From positions 1-64,000 of the forward strand of contig CAJNDS010000058.1 of the NCBI GenBank assembly GCA_905221605.1: a stretch of 64,000 bases of DNA, given 5' to 3'. The notes under the pieces were generated by a model, which searched no databases, was not told the origin of the DNA, and worked only from the letters and a program-made list of their open reading frames with translations. Below are positions 1 to 10,045 of this stretch, piece by piece; positions within the stretch are counted from its first letter, which is position 1, and each line of letters opens with the position of its first letter. Origin of the DNA: Symbiodinium natans (taxonomy: Eukaryota; Sar; Dinophyceae; Suessiales; Symbiodiniaceae). A program made the position numbers and the translations under genes.

Positions 1-478
1 AACCCCCAAGCCCCAATTAAGTGCCTGCATGACATCATGCAAAAACTCAGAAAAACCATAAGCCACTAAAACCCTAAACCCCTCAACCCCACCCCCCTAA
101 ACCCTCAACCCTACACCCTAAGCCCTAAACCCCCTAAACCCTAAACCCTATACCCTAAGCCCTAAACCCTAAACCCTCGTGCAGGCCTGAAGGCCCGCTG
201 GTGGGCGGGTCATAAGTCGCTCCGGCCTTTCCTGCGGGCATTTAGGGTTTAGGGTTTAGGCTTTAGGGTTAGGGTTTAGGGTTTTCGGTTTAGCTCTTTA
301 GGTTTTAGGGGTTAGGTTTGGGTTTGGGGGTTTAGGGTTTCGGTTTCAGCTCTTTAGGTTTGGGTTAGGGTTTAGTCAGGGTTTAGGGTTTCGGGTTTAA
401 GGTTTTTAGGGTTTAGGGCGGGGCCTGTTACGTACCATGCAATTTCCGAATGCCAAGCACTTCAAAATGTAGTCTTAT

Positions 479-583
479 AGTTGCTGATTTCATAAGCCAC
501 CAAAAAGTGTACGTACAGTTTCAATTCTACAGGGGATTCTAGTATCCCAACAAGTGTAAAGTGTGCTGCCTCAGCTACTAAGT
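479..583. mobile_element. MITE-like element, family F10
   Basis: About 105 bases, from TTGCTGATTTCATAAGCC to CAGCTACTAAG, with internal AAAGTGTAC/GTGTAAAGTG pairs in inverted arrangement. Related copies lie at 41914-42013, 58703-58783 and, interrupted, at 57531-57885. It carries no coding capacity. The repeated occurrence is directly visible; calling it a mobile element is inference. Confidence 0.6.
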
Positions 584-954
584 AGCCAAGGAGGCTAACC
601 CTAAACCCTAAACCCTAAACCCGAAACTCGAGTCCCTAAACCGGTGTCCTGGCGGGTGCCCCTCTCCAGGACTTCAAACGGCCGAGGTCCACCTGGGGAG
701 CCCCTTCTCCTAGGACCCCTTTATACACGGTGTAAGGTTTAGGGGTTTCAAGAATTTAGGGTTTAGGGTTTAGGGTTTAGGGGCCTTGAGAGATGGGGCT
801 GCAGGCATTTCTGTGTCTTGTCTATCATCTTGCGCTTGTCCACTGTGACTTTACTTCGCGAAAACTATCATGCCACTTGTGCGCAAGATGTTGGCATGTC
901 TCTCCACATGAACCCAAGAAGGGTTGATGGTCCACATACCATGATAGGAGTTAA

Positions 955-1050
955 CTGGGACTCTATGCACCTACAGTTTAGTAGTAACTACCCTTAATTA
1001 GTAGGTATGACCGTATAACCCATAAGACTGTAGGTAAAGGGTCCCAGGTA
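955..1050. mobile_element. MITE-like element, family F4
   Basis: Ends CTGGGACTCT and GGGTCCCAGG are inverted copies, and the inner arms ACCTACAGTTTA and AGACTGTAGGTAAAG are also complementary. Related or partial copies occur at 5993-6063, 11135-11470, 11500-11610, 11722-11800, 35930-36141 and 54335-54437, often degraded or interrupted by other short elements. Confidence 0.6.
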
Positions 1051-2176
1051 TAGGTAGTATAGGATATCTGACCCCAGTTTAAGGTTCATCTCCCTAAACC
1101 CTAAACCCTAAACCCTAAGGGGTTTAGGGGTTTTCCGGAGAAACCTTTGGTGAGTTATGTGCATAGGGCTCGAGCCCAAACCTTGAGCCCTCATCCTCAC
1201 CTCCTTGATCCCGAAACAAATCGGGCTTACAGCTTAGGGTTTACTTGTTTTTAGGGTTCAGGCTTTAGGGTTTTATCTCCCGGGGGGGGGGGGGGGTCGG
1301 GGGGCCATGTAGGCTTTCGAGCTGGATTAGGATGGTGACATTGTGCCGCTTCGCCTGGGTGGGGTTGCGGCTTAGTAGGCTTTGAGGTGTAGGCTTTACG
1401 GTGTTAGGGCTTAGGGTCCAGGATTTTAGGGTGCACGTTTGGGGGAGGAATCTTGACAAGACTTGAGCTGGCAGAGGCTAGGTATGACTAGGATCCCCCT
1501 TAAACCCTGTAAGTCTCAAACCCTGCATTCCCTTTCTGTGTTGAAGCATCTTGTTGGGTGGGTTGGCCTGTGCGGATATTGGAGCTGACCCCAAACCCCT
1601 GAATCCTGAACCCTAAACCTAAGCCCATACGCCCTGGCCCCTACGCCCTCCAGCAACTTCATCCCTTTTAGGGTTTGGGGTTTCGGGGTTAGGGTGTTAG
1701 ATGGTTTTCGGGCTTAGGGAACCGCAACCCCACACGCAAGGCCTTTGGAAATGAGCTAGAGCTAGTATTGGTGTTGAGGCGATCGCCACATCGAGGTCTT
1801 CGACGTTGTGGCTTGGGGCTTCGCGGGCTGTTGGGACCGTAAGCCCTAAACCCTAAACCCTAAACCCTAAACCCTAAACCCTAAACCCTAAACCCTAAGC
1901 CCTAAGCCCTAATGCGCAATCTGCTGGGGTTGGGGCTTAGGGTCGAGGGCGGGTGGGGAAAGCTTGGCATGGCGATCGCCTTGAACGAGTGAGACACTTT
2001 TCCTGGCAGAGCTTCACTCAACCCTAATAGGGTTTAGGGTTTAGGGTTTAGGGCAACCCCCCCCCCAGGCCACCCAAACCTTGTCTATACAAGCACCCGA
2101 TGAGATTTGGAAGTTACTTTGGGGGGCATTGAGTCTCGGCAAAGCCTTAGCTCCGAATCCCACAACTACTCCTTGC

Positions 2177-4152
2177 TTAATTAAGATCCCCCCAACAAAA
2201 GTTGACGAGAACAATCCCCATGTTTCCCTTTCCCTAAGGTCCATGTACCTCATTCTTATATACCTGGGCCCTAAAGTCCTTGTCTAGGAGGTACTTTAAG
2301 GCCCAAGTATATCATAATTAGGTACATGGACCCTTAGGGCTTACAAGGAAGATCATCTCTATTTCTGGGGGGGGGGGTGCCAGGAGGAGCCCTTGGGCCC
2401 CATCATCAACCCTACAAAGGGCCGTTTTAAAGGGGGGTTATGGTGTAGAAGTAGCGCATCCGGGGTGTCCGAAAAGCAGATAGTAGACAACCAAACCCTA
2501 AACCCTAAACCCTAAACCCGAAACCCTAAACCCTAAACCCTAAACCCCCCAGTCCTATGTTCTGGAGCGCTCACACCTCTCTGGCTGGCTCCCGGCGGGA
2601 TCCTGCGCGCCCTCCTGAGGGTGTGCCAAGGGCACAGACGCAGCCTGTGGCAGAGCAGAGCAGGAACAGGGACAACACCCTATCCCTAAACCCTAAACCC
2701 TAAACCCTAAACCCTAAACCCCTAACCCTCAACCCTAAACCCTAAAATAAACCCTAAACCCTAGACCCTAAACCCCTAAACCCTAAACCCTAAACCCGAC
2801 ACCCCCCATCAGCTAGTTTCTTCGATCCAGGCCTTGGGGCCTTAGGACCCTCAAGTCTACACGAAGAAGCCGCATTTACAACGCTTCATCTCCAATCTCC
2901 GAAGTCCAGAAGTCCCGAGGCTCAAACCCTGGCCCACGCCAGGGTGGAAGGGTCGGGGTTGCAGCGTTATAGCGTTATAGCGTTATAGCGCTTTGGGGTT
3001 TAGGGTTTAGGGTTTAGGGTTTAGGGGCGATTTAGGGTTAGAGCTACAGCGTCTATAGGGCGGTAGGGCAGGTTTCGGGTAATCTAGGGGTCGGAAGAAT
3101 TGCCGTAGTCCCTTACGGTTCCCTTCAAATTATACTCTATTCGCCCTCAAAACCCTGTTCAAAGTATGAAGGCCCCCTGAACCCTAAACCCTAAACCCTA
3201 AACCCTAAACCCTATATTCCGCGAGGGCCTCCTGGGCGGACGCCCGGGGCTTGGCCAAAGGCCAGGACGCTTCTCCGCCGCCCGACGGGCCATCTGGAGC
3301 TGCGCCGACCTAGGTTTAGGGTTTAGGGTTTAGGGTTTAGGGTTTAGGGTTTAGGGTTTAGGGTTCCCCTGCTACCGCCCCTCTATACTACATCTTTCCT
3401 AGGTTATGGGGTTCTTAAGCGGGGGTTTAGGGTTTAGGGTTGAGGGTTTAGGGTTTAGGGTTTAGGGTTCCCCTACTACCCGCCTGAACCCTAAACCCTA
3501 AACCCCAAACCCTAAACCCTGAACCCTTAACCTGTAGGAGAAACCCATGGGCTTTGGGGCTCTTGCTTACGGTTTTTGGACTTCGGGTTGACAGTACGAG
3601 CCTCGGCTGGAAGGTTTCTAAGCCTTGAAGCCCTATTCACCCCGGGTTTAGGGTTAGGGTTTAGGGTTTCGGGTTTAGGGTTTGGGGTTTAGGGCAAAGC
3701 ACTCGAATAGATGAGGCGCTCTTAAACGCCGCAAGCGTTCGAGGTGATCTGCCATTTACATTCTGGCACATGCTTGGACTTGGAAAACCCTTAACCCTAA
3801 CCCCTAAACCCTAAGCCCTAAACCCAGAAACCCTAAACCCTAAACCCTAAACGCAAGTCGAGCTCCTATCTGTAGTTCGGCTCGAATAAGTAATTCCGGC
3901 TCAGGGTGATTCCACAACCCGACTGTCTGGCTCAACCCTCAGGAGGGCTTGAGGTTTGGCGTTTAGGTTTAGGGAGGGTTTAATCAGAAAGGGCTTAGGG
4001 CTTAGGGTTTAGGGTTTAGGGTTTAGGGTTTAGGGTTTAGGGTTTAAGCAGAAAGGGTTTGGACTTCACAGAACAATCGGGGCAGGCTTCGGGGTGATAT
4101 TCTCGTGCGCGAAAGATGGTGACGCTGGCCGGTCCCAGACACGCGCGCGAGG
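2177..4152 (-). CDS. Candidate multi-exon gene a (nine-exon chain with a stop), unknown protein
   Basis: Nine open islands can be joined on the minus strand with matching phase at every junction: 4152-4065, 3930-3853, 3778-3696, 3623-3571, 3309-3211, 2928-2863, 2644-2577, 2411-2345 and 2233-2177, the last ending in TAA. Donors are GT or GC (GTCC, GTTT, GCCC, GTAAGC, GTTT, GTGTGA, GTGTGA, GTAAGC) and acceptors end in AG, several after pyrimidine-rich runs. The best-looking pieces read LSQTVGLWNHPEPELL, PSMCQNVNGRSPRTLAAF and LETFQPRLVLSTRSPKT. Introns consist of heptamer tracts, and the last one contains a family F1 MITE. There is no recognised domain and no start codon was found. A competing plus-strand reading exists for 2069-2957, so the strand of the last four exons is unsure. 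I had freedom in choosing sites, so this is a hypothesis to be tested with RNA. Confidence 0.33.
2239..2337. mobile_element. MITE-like element, family F1
   Basis: Ends GTCCATGTACCT and AGGTACATGGAC form near-perfect inverted repeats, followed inward by ATACCTGGGCCCTAAA and TTTAAGGCCCAAGTAT, which also pair. Other copies: 7971-8075, 23231-23336, 41521-41625, a split one around 27341-27540 and a truncated one at 29844-29883. The outer edges carry CTAAG or CTTAG, so the element brings an AG that can act as a 3' splice site, and GTCCATG that can act as a donor. Here it falls inside the last intron of candidate gene a. Confidence 0.7.
2964..2987 (+). repeat. Short octamer repeat CGTTATAG x3
   Basis: Three exact tandem copies of CGTTATAG directly precede a TTTAGGG tract. 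No function can be assigned. Confidence 0.85.
3979..4057. repeat. Heptamer tract flanked by a 15-base direct repeat
   Basis: TTTAATCAGAAAGGG at 3979-3993 and TTTAAGCAGAAAGGG at 4043-4057 (14 of 15 identical) bracket a CTTAGGG/TTTAGGG tract of 49 bases. This is the pattern of an insertion with target-site duplication. It lies in the intron between the first two listed exons of candidate gene a. Confidence 0.7.
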
Positions 4153-4366
4153 CTGTACCCCTAAAGCCTAAACCCTAAACCCTAACCCCTAAACCCTAAA
4201 CCTACGAAACATAACCCTATAAGCCCCGAACCCTAAAACTCTAAATCTAATCCCGGTAAGCCCTGTAAGCACTATAATTAGCCCTTTTAGACCTGCAAAC
4301 CCTGTAAACCTGCTGTAAACCCATGTCATCTAAACCCTCTCCAAACCCTAAACCCTGTTAAACAAG

Positions 4367-4370
<4 letters not shown>

Positions 4371-4434
<64 letters not shown>
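4371..4434 (+). repeat. (TG)n microsatellite
   Basis: About 32 uninterrupted TG dinucleotides, followed by imperfect TGTGGGTGGC and TGTCTGTGTG. It lies between the two candidate minus-strand genes, in a gap of about 380 bases. Confidence 0.97.
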
Positions 4435-4439
<5 letters not shown>

Positions 4440-4528
4440 CTGTCTGTGTGTCTTTGGGGTGAAGGGGAAGGGGGGGCGGGGTCCTAAATTCAGGACTAAT
4501 AAACATTAACCCTAAAGAAAAGGGGGTC

Positions 4529-5101
4529 CTAGCCAGGTCTCATGGACGCATCTTGCGTGCGACGTGGCCTGTCCAGACTCTGTGGCGACGATACCGAAAC
4601 AACCTTCTATGAGAGGTATGGAAAGAACAGAATCCGGCAAACCAGACTGCTACACCCTGACCCCGAAAACCCTGAAGAAAACACCTTCACCCTAAGCCCT
4701 AAAACGATTCGCAAGTGCTCTGCGTCCCAGTGTCTTTACTGCTGGCGCTGCTCGAATCACCTTCGCTGAGGGCTTCGAGTTTAGGGTTTGCTAGGGTCAG
4801 ATGCCCATGCCACGATTTCTGGTATTCGGGCTTAGAGTTTGGGTCTGGGTTGGGGAGACATGGGTTTACAGTAGGCTCACCTATTCAACCCTAAACCCTG
4901 CACCTTATACCCCAGCTGTAGGGTCCGCAATGCATTGCACACCAAGAACTGCCTGCTGCTTTTTCAAAAGCTGGCCCAGCTCCCTCTCAGCCTCCCTCAA
5001 TGTGCAACACACTCAAACCTCCCCACCTACCCCACCCACGAAAACAGGGGAGTCTGGTGGATGCAGGGCTATCTTGGATCTCTCCCATGTCCAGGAGACC
5101 C
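4529..5101 (-). CDS. Candidate multi-exon gene b, C-terminal part, unknown coiled-coil-like protein
   Basis: Four islands join in phase on the minus strand: 5101-5036, 4995-4911, 4772-4713 and 4606-4529, the last ending in TAG. The second contains EAERELGQLLKKQQAVLG, a charged stretch typical of coiled coil, and ends at donor GTATAAG. The last acceptor follows a pyrimidine-rich run ending CTCTCATAG. The gap between exons 1 and 2 would be an intron of only 40 bases (GTGGGG to TTGAG), which is short and could instead be a frame break. The 5' part lies upstream and was not resolved. A plus-strand pair (4537-4615, 4716-4778) also keeps phase, so the strand is favoured but not certain. Confidence 0.37.
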
Positions 5102-5392
5102 CTCTAAACCCTAAACCCTAAACCCAAAAAACCCGAAACCCGAAACCCGAAACCGACACCTAAACCCTAAACCCTAAACCCTAAACCCTAAACCCTAAAC
5201 CCTAAACCCTAAACCCTAAAGTGGGGCTCAAGCGTCTCTTCACTGGTTGAGACACACTGGCAGCTGCCATTTCCTGCGAGCTCTAGAATCCAAAGGAACG
5301 GGGAGATATTCTTTAGGATTATGAGTTATATATGGTGTTTCCAAAATATATCATGATTTCCCCTACTACCCTCCTCAAAAATACTCCCCCGC

Positions 5393-5470
5393 TGGGTTCC
5401 CCCCCTGAAATAACCTTAATTAGGCTATAATTTCCCTGAACAGCCTGAATTATGGGGGGAACCTAGGGGG
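5393..5470. mobile_element. MITE-like element, family F12
   Basis: Ends GGGTTCCCCCCC and GGGGGGAACCTAGGG are inverted, and the centre is AT-rich around AACCTTAATTAGGC. A related element lies at 33043-33130 with the same AATTAAGG core and GGGGGGAACCT end. Confidence 0.5.
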
Positions 5471-5480
5471 GGGGGGGGGG

Positions 5481-5808
5481 AGTAGTATGGGAACCTATGA
5501 GAACAGAGGACGCCTGATGCACTCCACGAAACCCTAAACCCTATGTGAAGAGAGACTGCCTCAGCTAGAATCTTTTGCAGACTTCCTCATTAAACTTAGG
5601 GCTTAGGGCTTAGGGCTTAGGGTTTAGGGTTTAAGGTTCCTCAGAGTAGTATGGGAACCTATGAGAACAGAGGACGCCTGATGCACTCCACGAAACCCTA
5701 AACCCTATGTGAAGAGAGACTGCCTCAGCTAGAATCTTTTGCAGACTTCCTCATTAAACTTAGGGCTTAGGGCTTAGGGCTTAGGGTTTAGGGTTTAAGG
5801 TTCCTCAG
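5481..5808 (+). repeat. Perfect 164-base tandem duplication
   Basis: 5481-5644 and 5645-5808 read the same with no difference that I can see. The unit runs from AGTAGTATGGGAACC to GGTTCCTCAG and contains a short CTTAGGG tract plus unique sequence. The absence of divergence implies a very recent duplication or an assembly artefact. Confidence 0.93.
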
Positions 5809-6066
5809 CCCTAAGCCCTAAGCCCTAAACCTTAAACCCTAAACCCTCAACCGTTTCAGGCTTTGTAAGTGGAAATGGGGTCAAGCTTCAGTTGTGGCTG
5901 AGGGCTGTGGGCTGCTGGGTCTGGCGATGGAGCAGTTGTGGTTAAGCGCTTTGAGGGTTTAGGTTTTAGAGGGTTTAGGGCTCAAGGGTCTACCGGGTCC
6001 ATCTTTACCTACAGCTTTATGGGTTATACCACCTAATTCGCTAAGTAGAGTCCCAGGTATAGCAAC

Positions 6067-6112
6067 CCTTTCTCTTTCTCTTTCTCTTTCTCTCTCTCTC
6101 TCTCTCTCTTTG
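6067..6112 (+). repeat. Pyrimidine microsatellite (TTTCTC / CT)
   Basis: A run of about 46 bases of TTTCTC units grading into (CT)n. The apparent minus-strand Glu-Arg peptide here is only this repeat translated. Confidence 0.95.
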
Positions 6113-6219
6113 GTTGGGGTCAAGGTATGCATGAATAGGTTTATCAACAGGGTTTGAGGTTTAGTTCAGGATACTGCCCTGAACCCTAAACCCTCAACCC
6201 GAAAGCCAAAACGATAAAC

Positions 6220-6314
6220 CTTCTGGGGTATTCTTTCTTGGCTCCTCGGGAGTGTTCCCCCGAAGCCACTTGGGCAGCTTGTGGTCCTTGGCTTTCATGG
6301 CGATGGGAGATTCG
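6220..6314 (-). CDS. Exon-like island, unknown protein
   Basis: A minus-strand open stretch of 31 codons plus split codons, preceded by AAAG and followed by donor GTTTATC. It contains MKAKDHKLPKWLRGNTPEEP, a hydrophilic sequence without simple bias. It is flanked by heptamer tracts on both sides, as for the exons of candidate genes a and b, and would lie upstream of gene b on the same strand. Phase to gene b was not bridged. One other minus frame is also open. Confidence 0.3.
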
Positions 6315-7550
6315 CTTTGGGGTTTAAGGTTTAGGGTTGAGGGTGTAGGGCTAGTCCCGCTCCTAGTCGGAGAGAAGTGAGGAGGATAAGCGACTCTTGT
6401 GTGCTGGGTTACCCCAGTAACCTCAGGAGAACATGGGCGTCCTTGATCGTAGTCAATCGGACTAAGCCCGAGAAGGGGAATGAGGCCTAGTTTATAGGGG
6501 ATAGGATTCGGGGGATCCTTGGGGAAGGGCTCCCTTTTAAGGGTCCCCCCTACCTAGGAGTTTAAGACTCCTCCAAGGTTCGGCAGATGACTGCCGATCT
6601 GAAAAACTGCCACCGAAAGCCGTTCACCCTAAAAAAAGGCAAAGGTCACGCGCTTCTCACCTGTGAAGCCTTGTTCCCTCCAAAAGCCAACAAAAAAGTA
6701 GCGCTCAATCACTGAAACTTGATCCCTACCCTAACCCTGCATACGCTTAACGCCTTAACCTAAACACTCGGCCCTGAATCCTAACCACCACCACCACCCC
6801 CCCCCCCCCCCCGCAAAGACAGCACTCTTGCACGCGAGGCTTCCGTCACAACCTTCGTAACTGGCGGCTCGATCTTTTCTGGTCTTCGCCGGCGTTGACG
6901 CTGCTTCTCCTTCCAGATTTCAACCCATGATAATGGCCCAGACTATCATCCCGCAACACATGGTATACAGGCTACTGTATGTATGGAATCGCATCAGGGT
7001 TCTCTTGGAAATTTGGACTGGAAGGCTTGAACACCACAAAGGCCTTATGTGCGCTGGTCGTCTTTTTCTTGCTAAGAGGTACCGAATGCTGTTCAGTGTT
7101 ACAGGCGAACGATGGAAACATCACATTTTGTGATCAAGGAGCCTTAGCTGAGAAGACTTTCTTTGCGCAGGGGGGGTTGGGAGGAGCTAACCCTAAACCC
7201 TAAGCCCTGAACCCTGAACCCTAAACCCTAAACCCTAAACCCTAAACCCTAAACACTAAACCCTAAACCCTAAACTGAACCTTGCGATTTGGGTAGTATG
7301 GAGGTCTGGCCTGGGTGCGAATCTTATACCCCAGAACCCAACCTCTCACCTGACAAATCCGTCAGAATCATCACTAGACCCGGGAGTAACCCAGGAATAA
7401 AAAGGGCACCCTTTTTTGATTTTAAGGGGATTATAACGGAACCACAAGCCTAAAAAAAGGAGAAAAAAAGTGCCTACTCCCGGTCCTAGATCAGCTTGAC
7501 CATCCGAACACAAAAACCTGAACCACAAAACCAAACACCGCTTGAAATAT
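6315..7550. other. Unique islands with one 370-base stretch free of heptamers
   Basis: Between 6820 and 7190 there is no telomere-like repeat, which is unusual here. Several frames are open on both strands. On the plus strand an acceptor CTTCTCCTTCCAG (ending near 6917) leads into ISTHDNGPDYHPATHGIQ. On the minus strand, 54 codons containing KKKTTSAHKAFVVFKPSS are followed by one TAG and then 40 more open codons. I cannot choose between them. A poly-C run lies at 6797-6812. The part before 6820 is a mosaic with no clear gene. Confidence 0.4.
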
Positions 7551-7556
7551 TCTCCA

Positions 7557-7947
7557 AAAACCCCAAACCCTAAAACCCTAAAACCCTAAAACCCTAAAAC
7601 CCTAAAACCCTAAAACCCTAAAACCCTAAAACCCTAAAACCCTAAAACCCCTAAAACCCTAAAACCCTAAAACCCTAAAACCCTAAAACCCTTCCTAAAA
7701 CCCCAAAACCCTAAAACCCTAAAACCCCAAACCCTAAAACCCTAAAACCCTGAAACCCTAAATCCTTAAAACCCCAAAACCCCTAAAACCCTAAAACCCC
7801 AAAACCCTAAAACCCTGAAACCCTAAAACCCTAAAACCCTAAAACAATAAAACCCTAACACCCTAACACCCTAACACCCTAAAACCCTAAAACCCTAAAA
7901 CCCCCTAAAACCCCCTAAAACCCTAAAAAACCCTAAAACCCTAAACT
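7557..7947 (-). repeat. Block of octamer telomere variant (CCCTAAAA)n
   Basis: About 390 bases in which the unit is mostly CCCTAAAA (TTTTAGGG on the other strand) rather than CCCTAAA, with scattered CCCCAAAA, CCCTAACA and CCCTGAAA variants. Smaller TTTTAGGG patches occur at 48485-48575 and 60674-60782. TTTTAGGG is the telomere repeat known from Chlamydomonas; here it is a local variant inside a heptamer genome. Confidence 0.95.
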
Positions 7948-7970
7948 AAGCCCTAAATCCTACACCTGCC

Positions 7971-8075
7971 CTAAGGGTCCATGTACCTAAATATTGAATA
8001 CTTAGGCCTTAAAGTACTTCCTATATAGGGGCTTTGGGGCCCAAGTATATAATAATGAGGTACATGCACCCTGAG
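7971..8075. mobile_element. MITE-like element, family F1
   Basis: CTAAGGGTCCATGTACCT at the left and AGGTACATGCACCCTGAG at the right, with the usual paired inner arms. It directly adjoins an open island, 8076-8167. The plus reading of the island has KASKEDAAFCSHVGVTC and a GTACCC donor; the minus reading has VEQVTPTWLQKAASSLEAL. The strand is undecided. Confidence 0.65.
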
Positions 8076-8566
8076 GCTGACTTTCAAGGCCTCCAAGGAG
8101 GATGCGGCTTTTTGCAGCCATGTGGGGGTCACCTGCTCCACCCGTGAGCCCGAAGCCCTCAGCATCGGTACCCTTTGAGGGGGTTTAGGTTTAGGGTTTA
8201 GGGTTTAGGGTTTAGGGTTTAGGAAGAGAAACCTGGGAAAAGAAAGGGGGGGGGGGGGCCCTTTTTGGTTTTAAAGGGGCGTCCGAGGGAATCAAAAGCT
8301 CAAGCAAAGGGCAGCAGGAGCCTACGCTGGGTCCTAGGCAGTTCCTTCTGTCGAGCCCGAGCCCTTGCAACTCTCAAACTCAACCCTGTTGGCAGCCGAA
8401 AATCCGAAACGATAAGCCTCAAGAACCGCTACAAACCCAAAAAGCACCCAACCAAAACCGCAAAACACCTTAACAAAAACCTATAAGCCCTTTCAAGTAA
8501 ACTCTAAGCGCCCAAAACCCCAGAACCCGAACCTCACCAGACGACCTGGCTACGAGTCCCAAGAGA

Positions 8567-8646
8567 GGTTGTCGCGTTTGGAGGGTTTAGGGTTTAGGGT
8601 TTATCGGGTTTAGGGTTTAGGGTTTAGGGCTGTCGCGTTTAGAGGG
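8567..8646. repeat. Heptamer tract flanked by a 19-base direct repeat
   Basis: GGTTGTCGCGTTTGGAGGG (8567-8585) and GGCTGTCGCGTTTAGAGGG (8628-8646) match at 17 of 19 positions and enclose only TTTAGGG-type repeats. This is a clear target-site-duplication pattern. Confidence 0.78.
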
Positions 8647-8710
8647 GCTAAGTAAGATGAAGTGCCTCGATACCCTATAAGCCCTACGCCCTGCACACTA
8701 TACACCGGCA

Positions 8711-8859
8711 CTTGGAGGTTCATGGAATTATTAACCAAATAGAAGTACTTGTAGCTGTACTTATAACTGTACTTATAACCATATTAGGGCACTTAAGGGG
8801 CTTGTAAGGCGGGTTATACGCACAGTAATACTTGGTGAATAGGTACCATGAACCTCCAA
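8711..8859. mobile_element. MITE-like element, family F8
   Basis: Ends CTTGGAGGTTCATGG and CCATGAACCTCCAA are inverted. Inside are tandem TGTACTTATAAC-type units. The second copy at 28607-28740 has the same ends and inner AGTACAG motifs. Confidence 0.65.
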
Positions 8860-9329
8860 ATGGGATAAGCCAAAAAGGGCGCCCTCCTTATAACCCTAAA
8901 CCCTAAACCCTAAACCCTAAACCCTAAACCCTAAACCCTAAACCCTAAACCCTAAACCCTAAACCCTAAACCAAATAATCTCAATATTCAAGCAGGAGCC
9001 TGCCGGGATGGGGCTGCGCTTGGAACCGACAGGCGCGGGGACTGCCGCGGGGAAGACAGGCGCGGAGAATCGGTGACCTGGAGGCTCATAGAAGCTTAAA
9101 CCCGAAACCCCAAACCCGAAACCCTTAACCCTAAACCCTAAACCCTAAACCCCAAACCCTAAACCCTGAACCCTAAACCCTAAATGCGAAACCCTATGAA
9201 AGCTTGAGCCCCAGCACCTGTACAGGGCTCACAACATCCCAGAAGTCAGAACTGCTATGTTCCCCCAAACTCCCCTTGCCCCCCCCAAAGAGGCACCCCC
9301 GGACACACTTTAAACCTAGCGTATTGTAG

Positions 9330-9513
9330 GAGTCGGAAGAATTGCAAACAACATCCCCTTATGGTCCCTTTATAATTATACTGCTATAACGACCCCCCCG
9401 CCCCCAGGGTTCAGGGATAGAATATAGGGGCCTGAATCATTGGAATAGGGTTCTGGGGGTTATTATGGTAGAATTACAAGGGAATACGATTAGAAATTAT
9501 TCCGACCCCCATA
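9330..9513. mobile_element. MITE-like element, family F9, two facing halves
   Basis: The first half carries CCCTTATGGTCCCTTTATAA and the second half carries inverted sequence ending AAATTATTCCGACCCCC, so the whole forms a larger imperfect palindrome. Relatives occur at 3085-3170, 27423-27526 and 59985-60076. Confidence 0.55.
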
Positions 9514-9934
9514 TGACTTTGAGTTCAGGTATCCCATTCTTCTTGGCGCTCCCTGATCCTAAACCCTCAACCCGGAAATACAGAAGGGCTGCACGCTGAT
9601 GCGGGTACTCTGCCTCAAAACCGGAAATTTGGGAGTAGAGTGTAGGGCCAAGGGCCCCCATTGTACAGGTTTAGGCCATGGAAAGAGGCAAGAGGTTAGG
9701 TTGTGCTTTGGTATGATGTGCGGTCAAGGGAGGGGCTGCCTCAGAAACCCTAAACCCAAAACCCAAAACCCCAAAAACCCAAAACCCCTAAACCCCTACA
9801 CCCCTAATCCCCCAAACCCCTAAACCCCCAAACCCCTTCCTCGGAGGGAGCAGGTGAAGGGCAGGGCTTTGGCTCTTAAACTGAAAAACAAAGTGCTTTG
9901 TCGTTGGTGGTGTTGGGTGCCCCCCCCCCTGGTT

Positions 9935-10045
9935 CTTGGTAGGGAGTGAGGGAATGGGGGGCCCTATGTGTATACATAAATATGTATAGATAAACATACC
10001 CTTAAAGGGATTACATAGGGTACCTCCTTCCTTCATTCCCTTCGA
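9935..10045. mobile_element. MITE-like element, family F7
   Basis: Left end CTTGGTAGGGAGTGAGGG and right end CCTTCATTCCCTTCGAAG are imperfect inverted repeats around an AT-rich centre that contains CCCTTAAAGGGATT. Copies with the same plan lie at 31718-31835, 34601-34694, 39662-39732 and 56335-56417. Confidence 0.6.

Larger units (their letters stand above)
1..2176. repeat. Telomere-heptamer mosaic, left end
   Basis: Short tracts of CCCTAAA or TTTAGGG (clear ones near 61-178, 241-420, 600-622, 760-782, 1093-1118, 1850-1912 and 2030-2053) alternate with unique islands of 50-200 bases. Islands at 185-237, 670-731, 790-950, 1740-1838 and 1915-2030 are open in at least one frame and may be exons, but plus and minus frames are both plausible. 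Island 790-950 reads well on the minus strand only if one extra base near 835-845 is skipped. Two MITE-like elements (479-583 and 955-1050) lie here. No complete gene is recognisable. Confidence 0.75.

Noticed and set aside
2069-2957. Plus-strand four-exon chain (2069-2238, 2338-2482, 2553-2604, 2813-2957)
   Set aside because: It also keeps phase, but the minus chain explains the same islands, ends in a stop and continues an exon series on the same strand. Kept as the stated alternative.
6927-7203. Two plus-strand frames of 68 and 74 codons
   Set aside because: At least four frames over both strands are open and look protein-like here; none has support strong enough to call.
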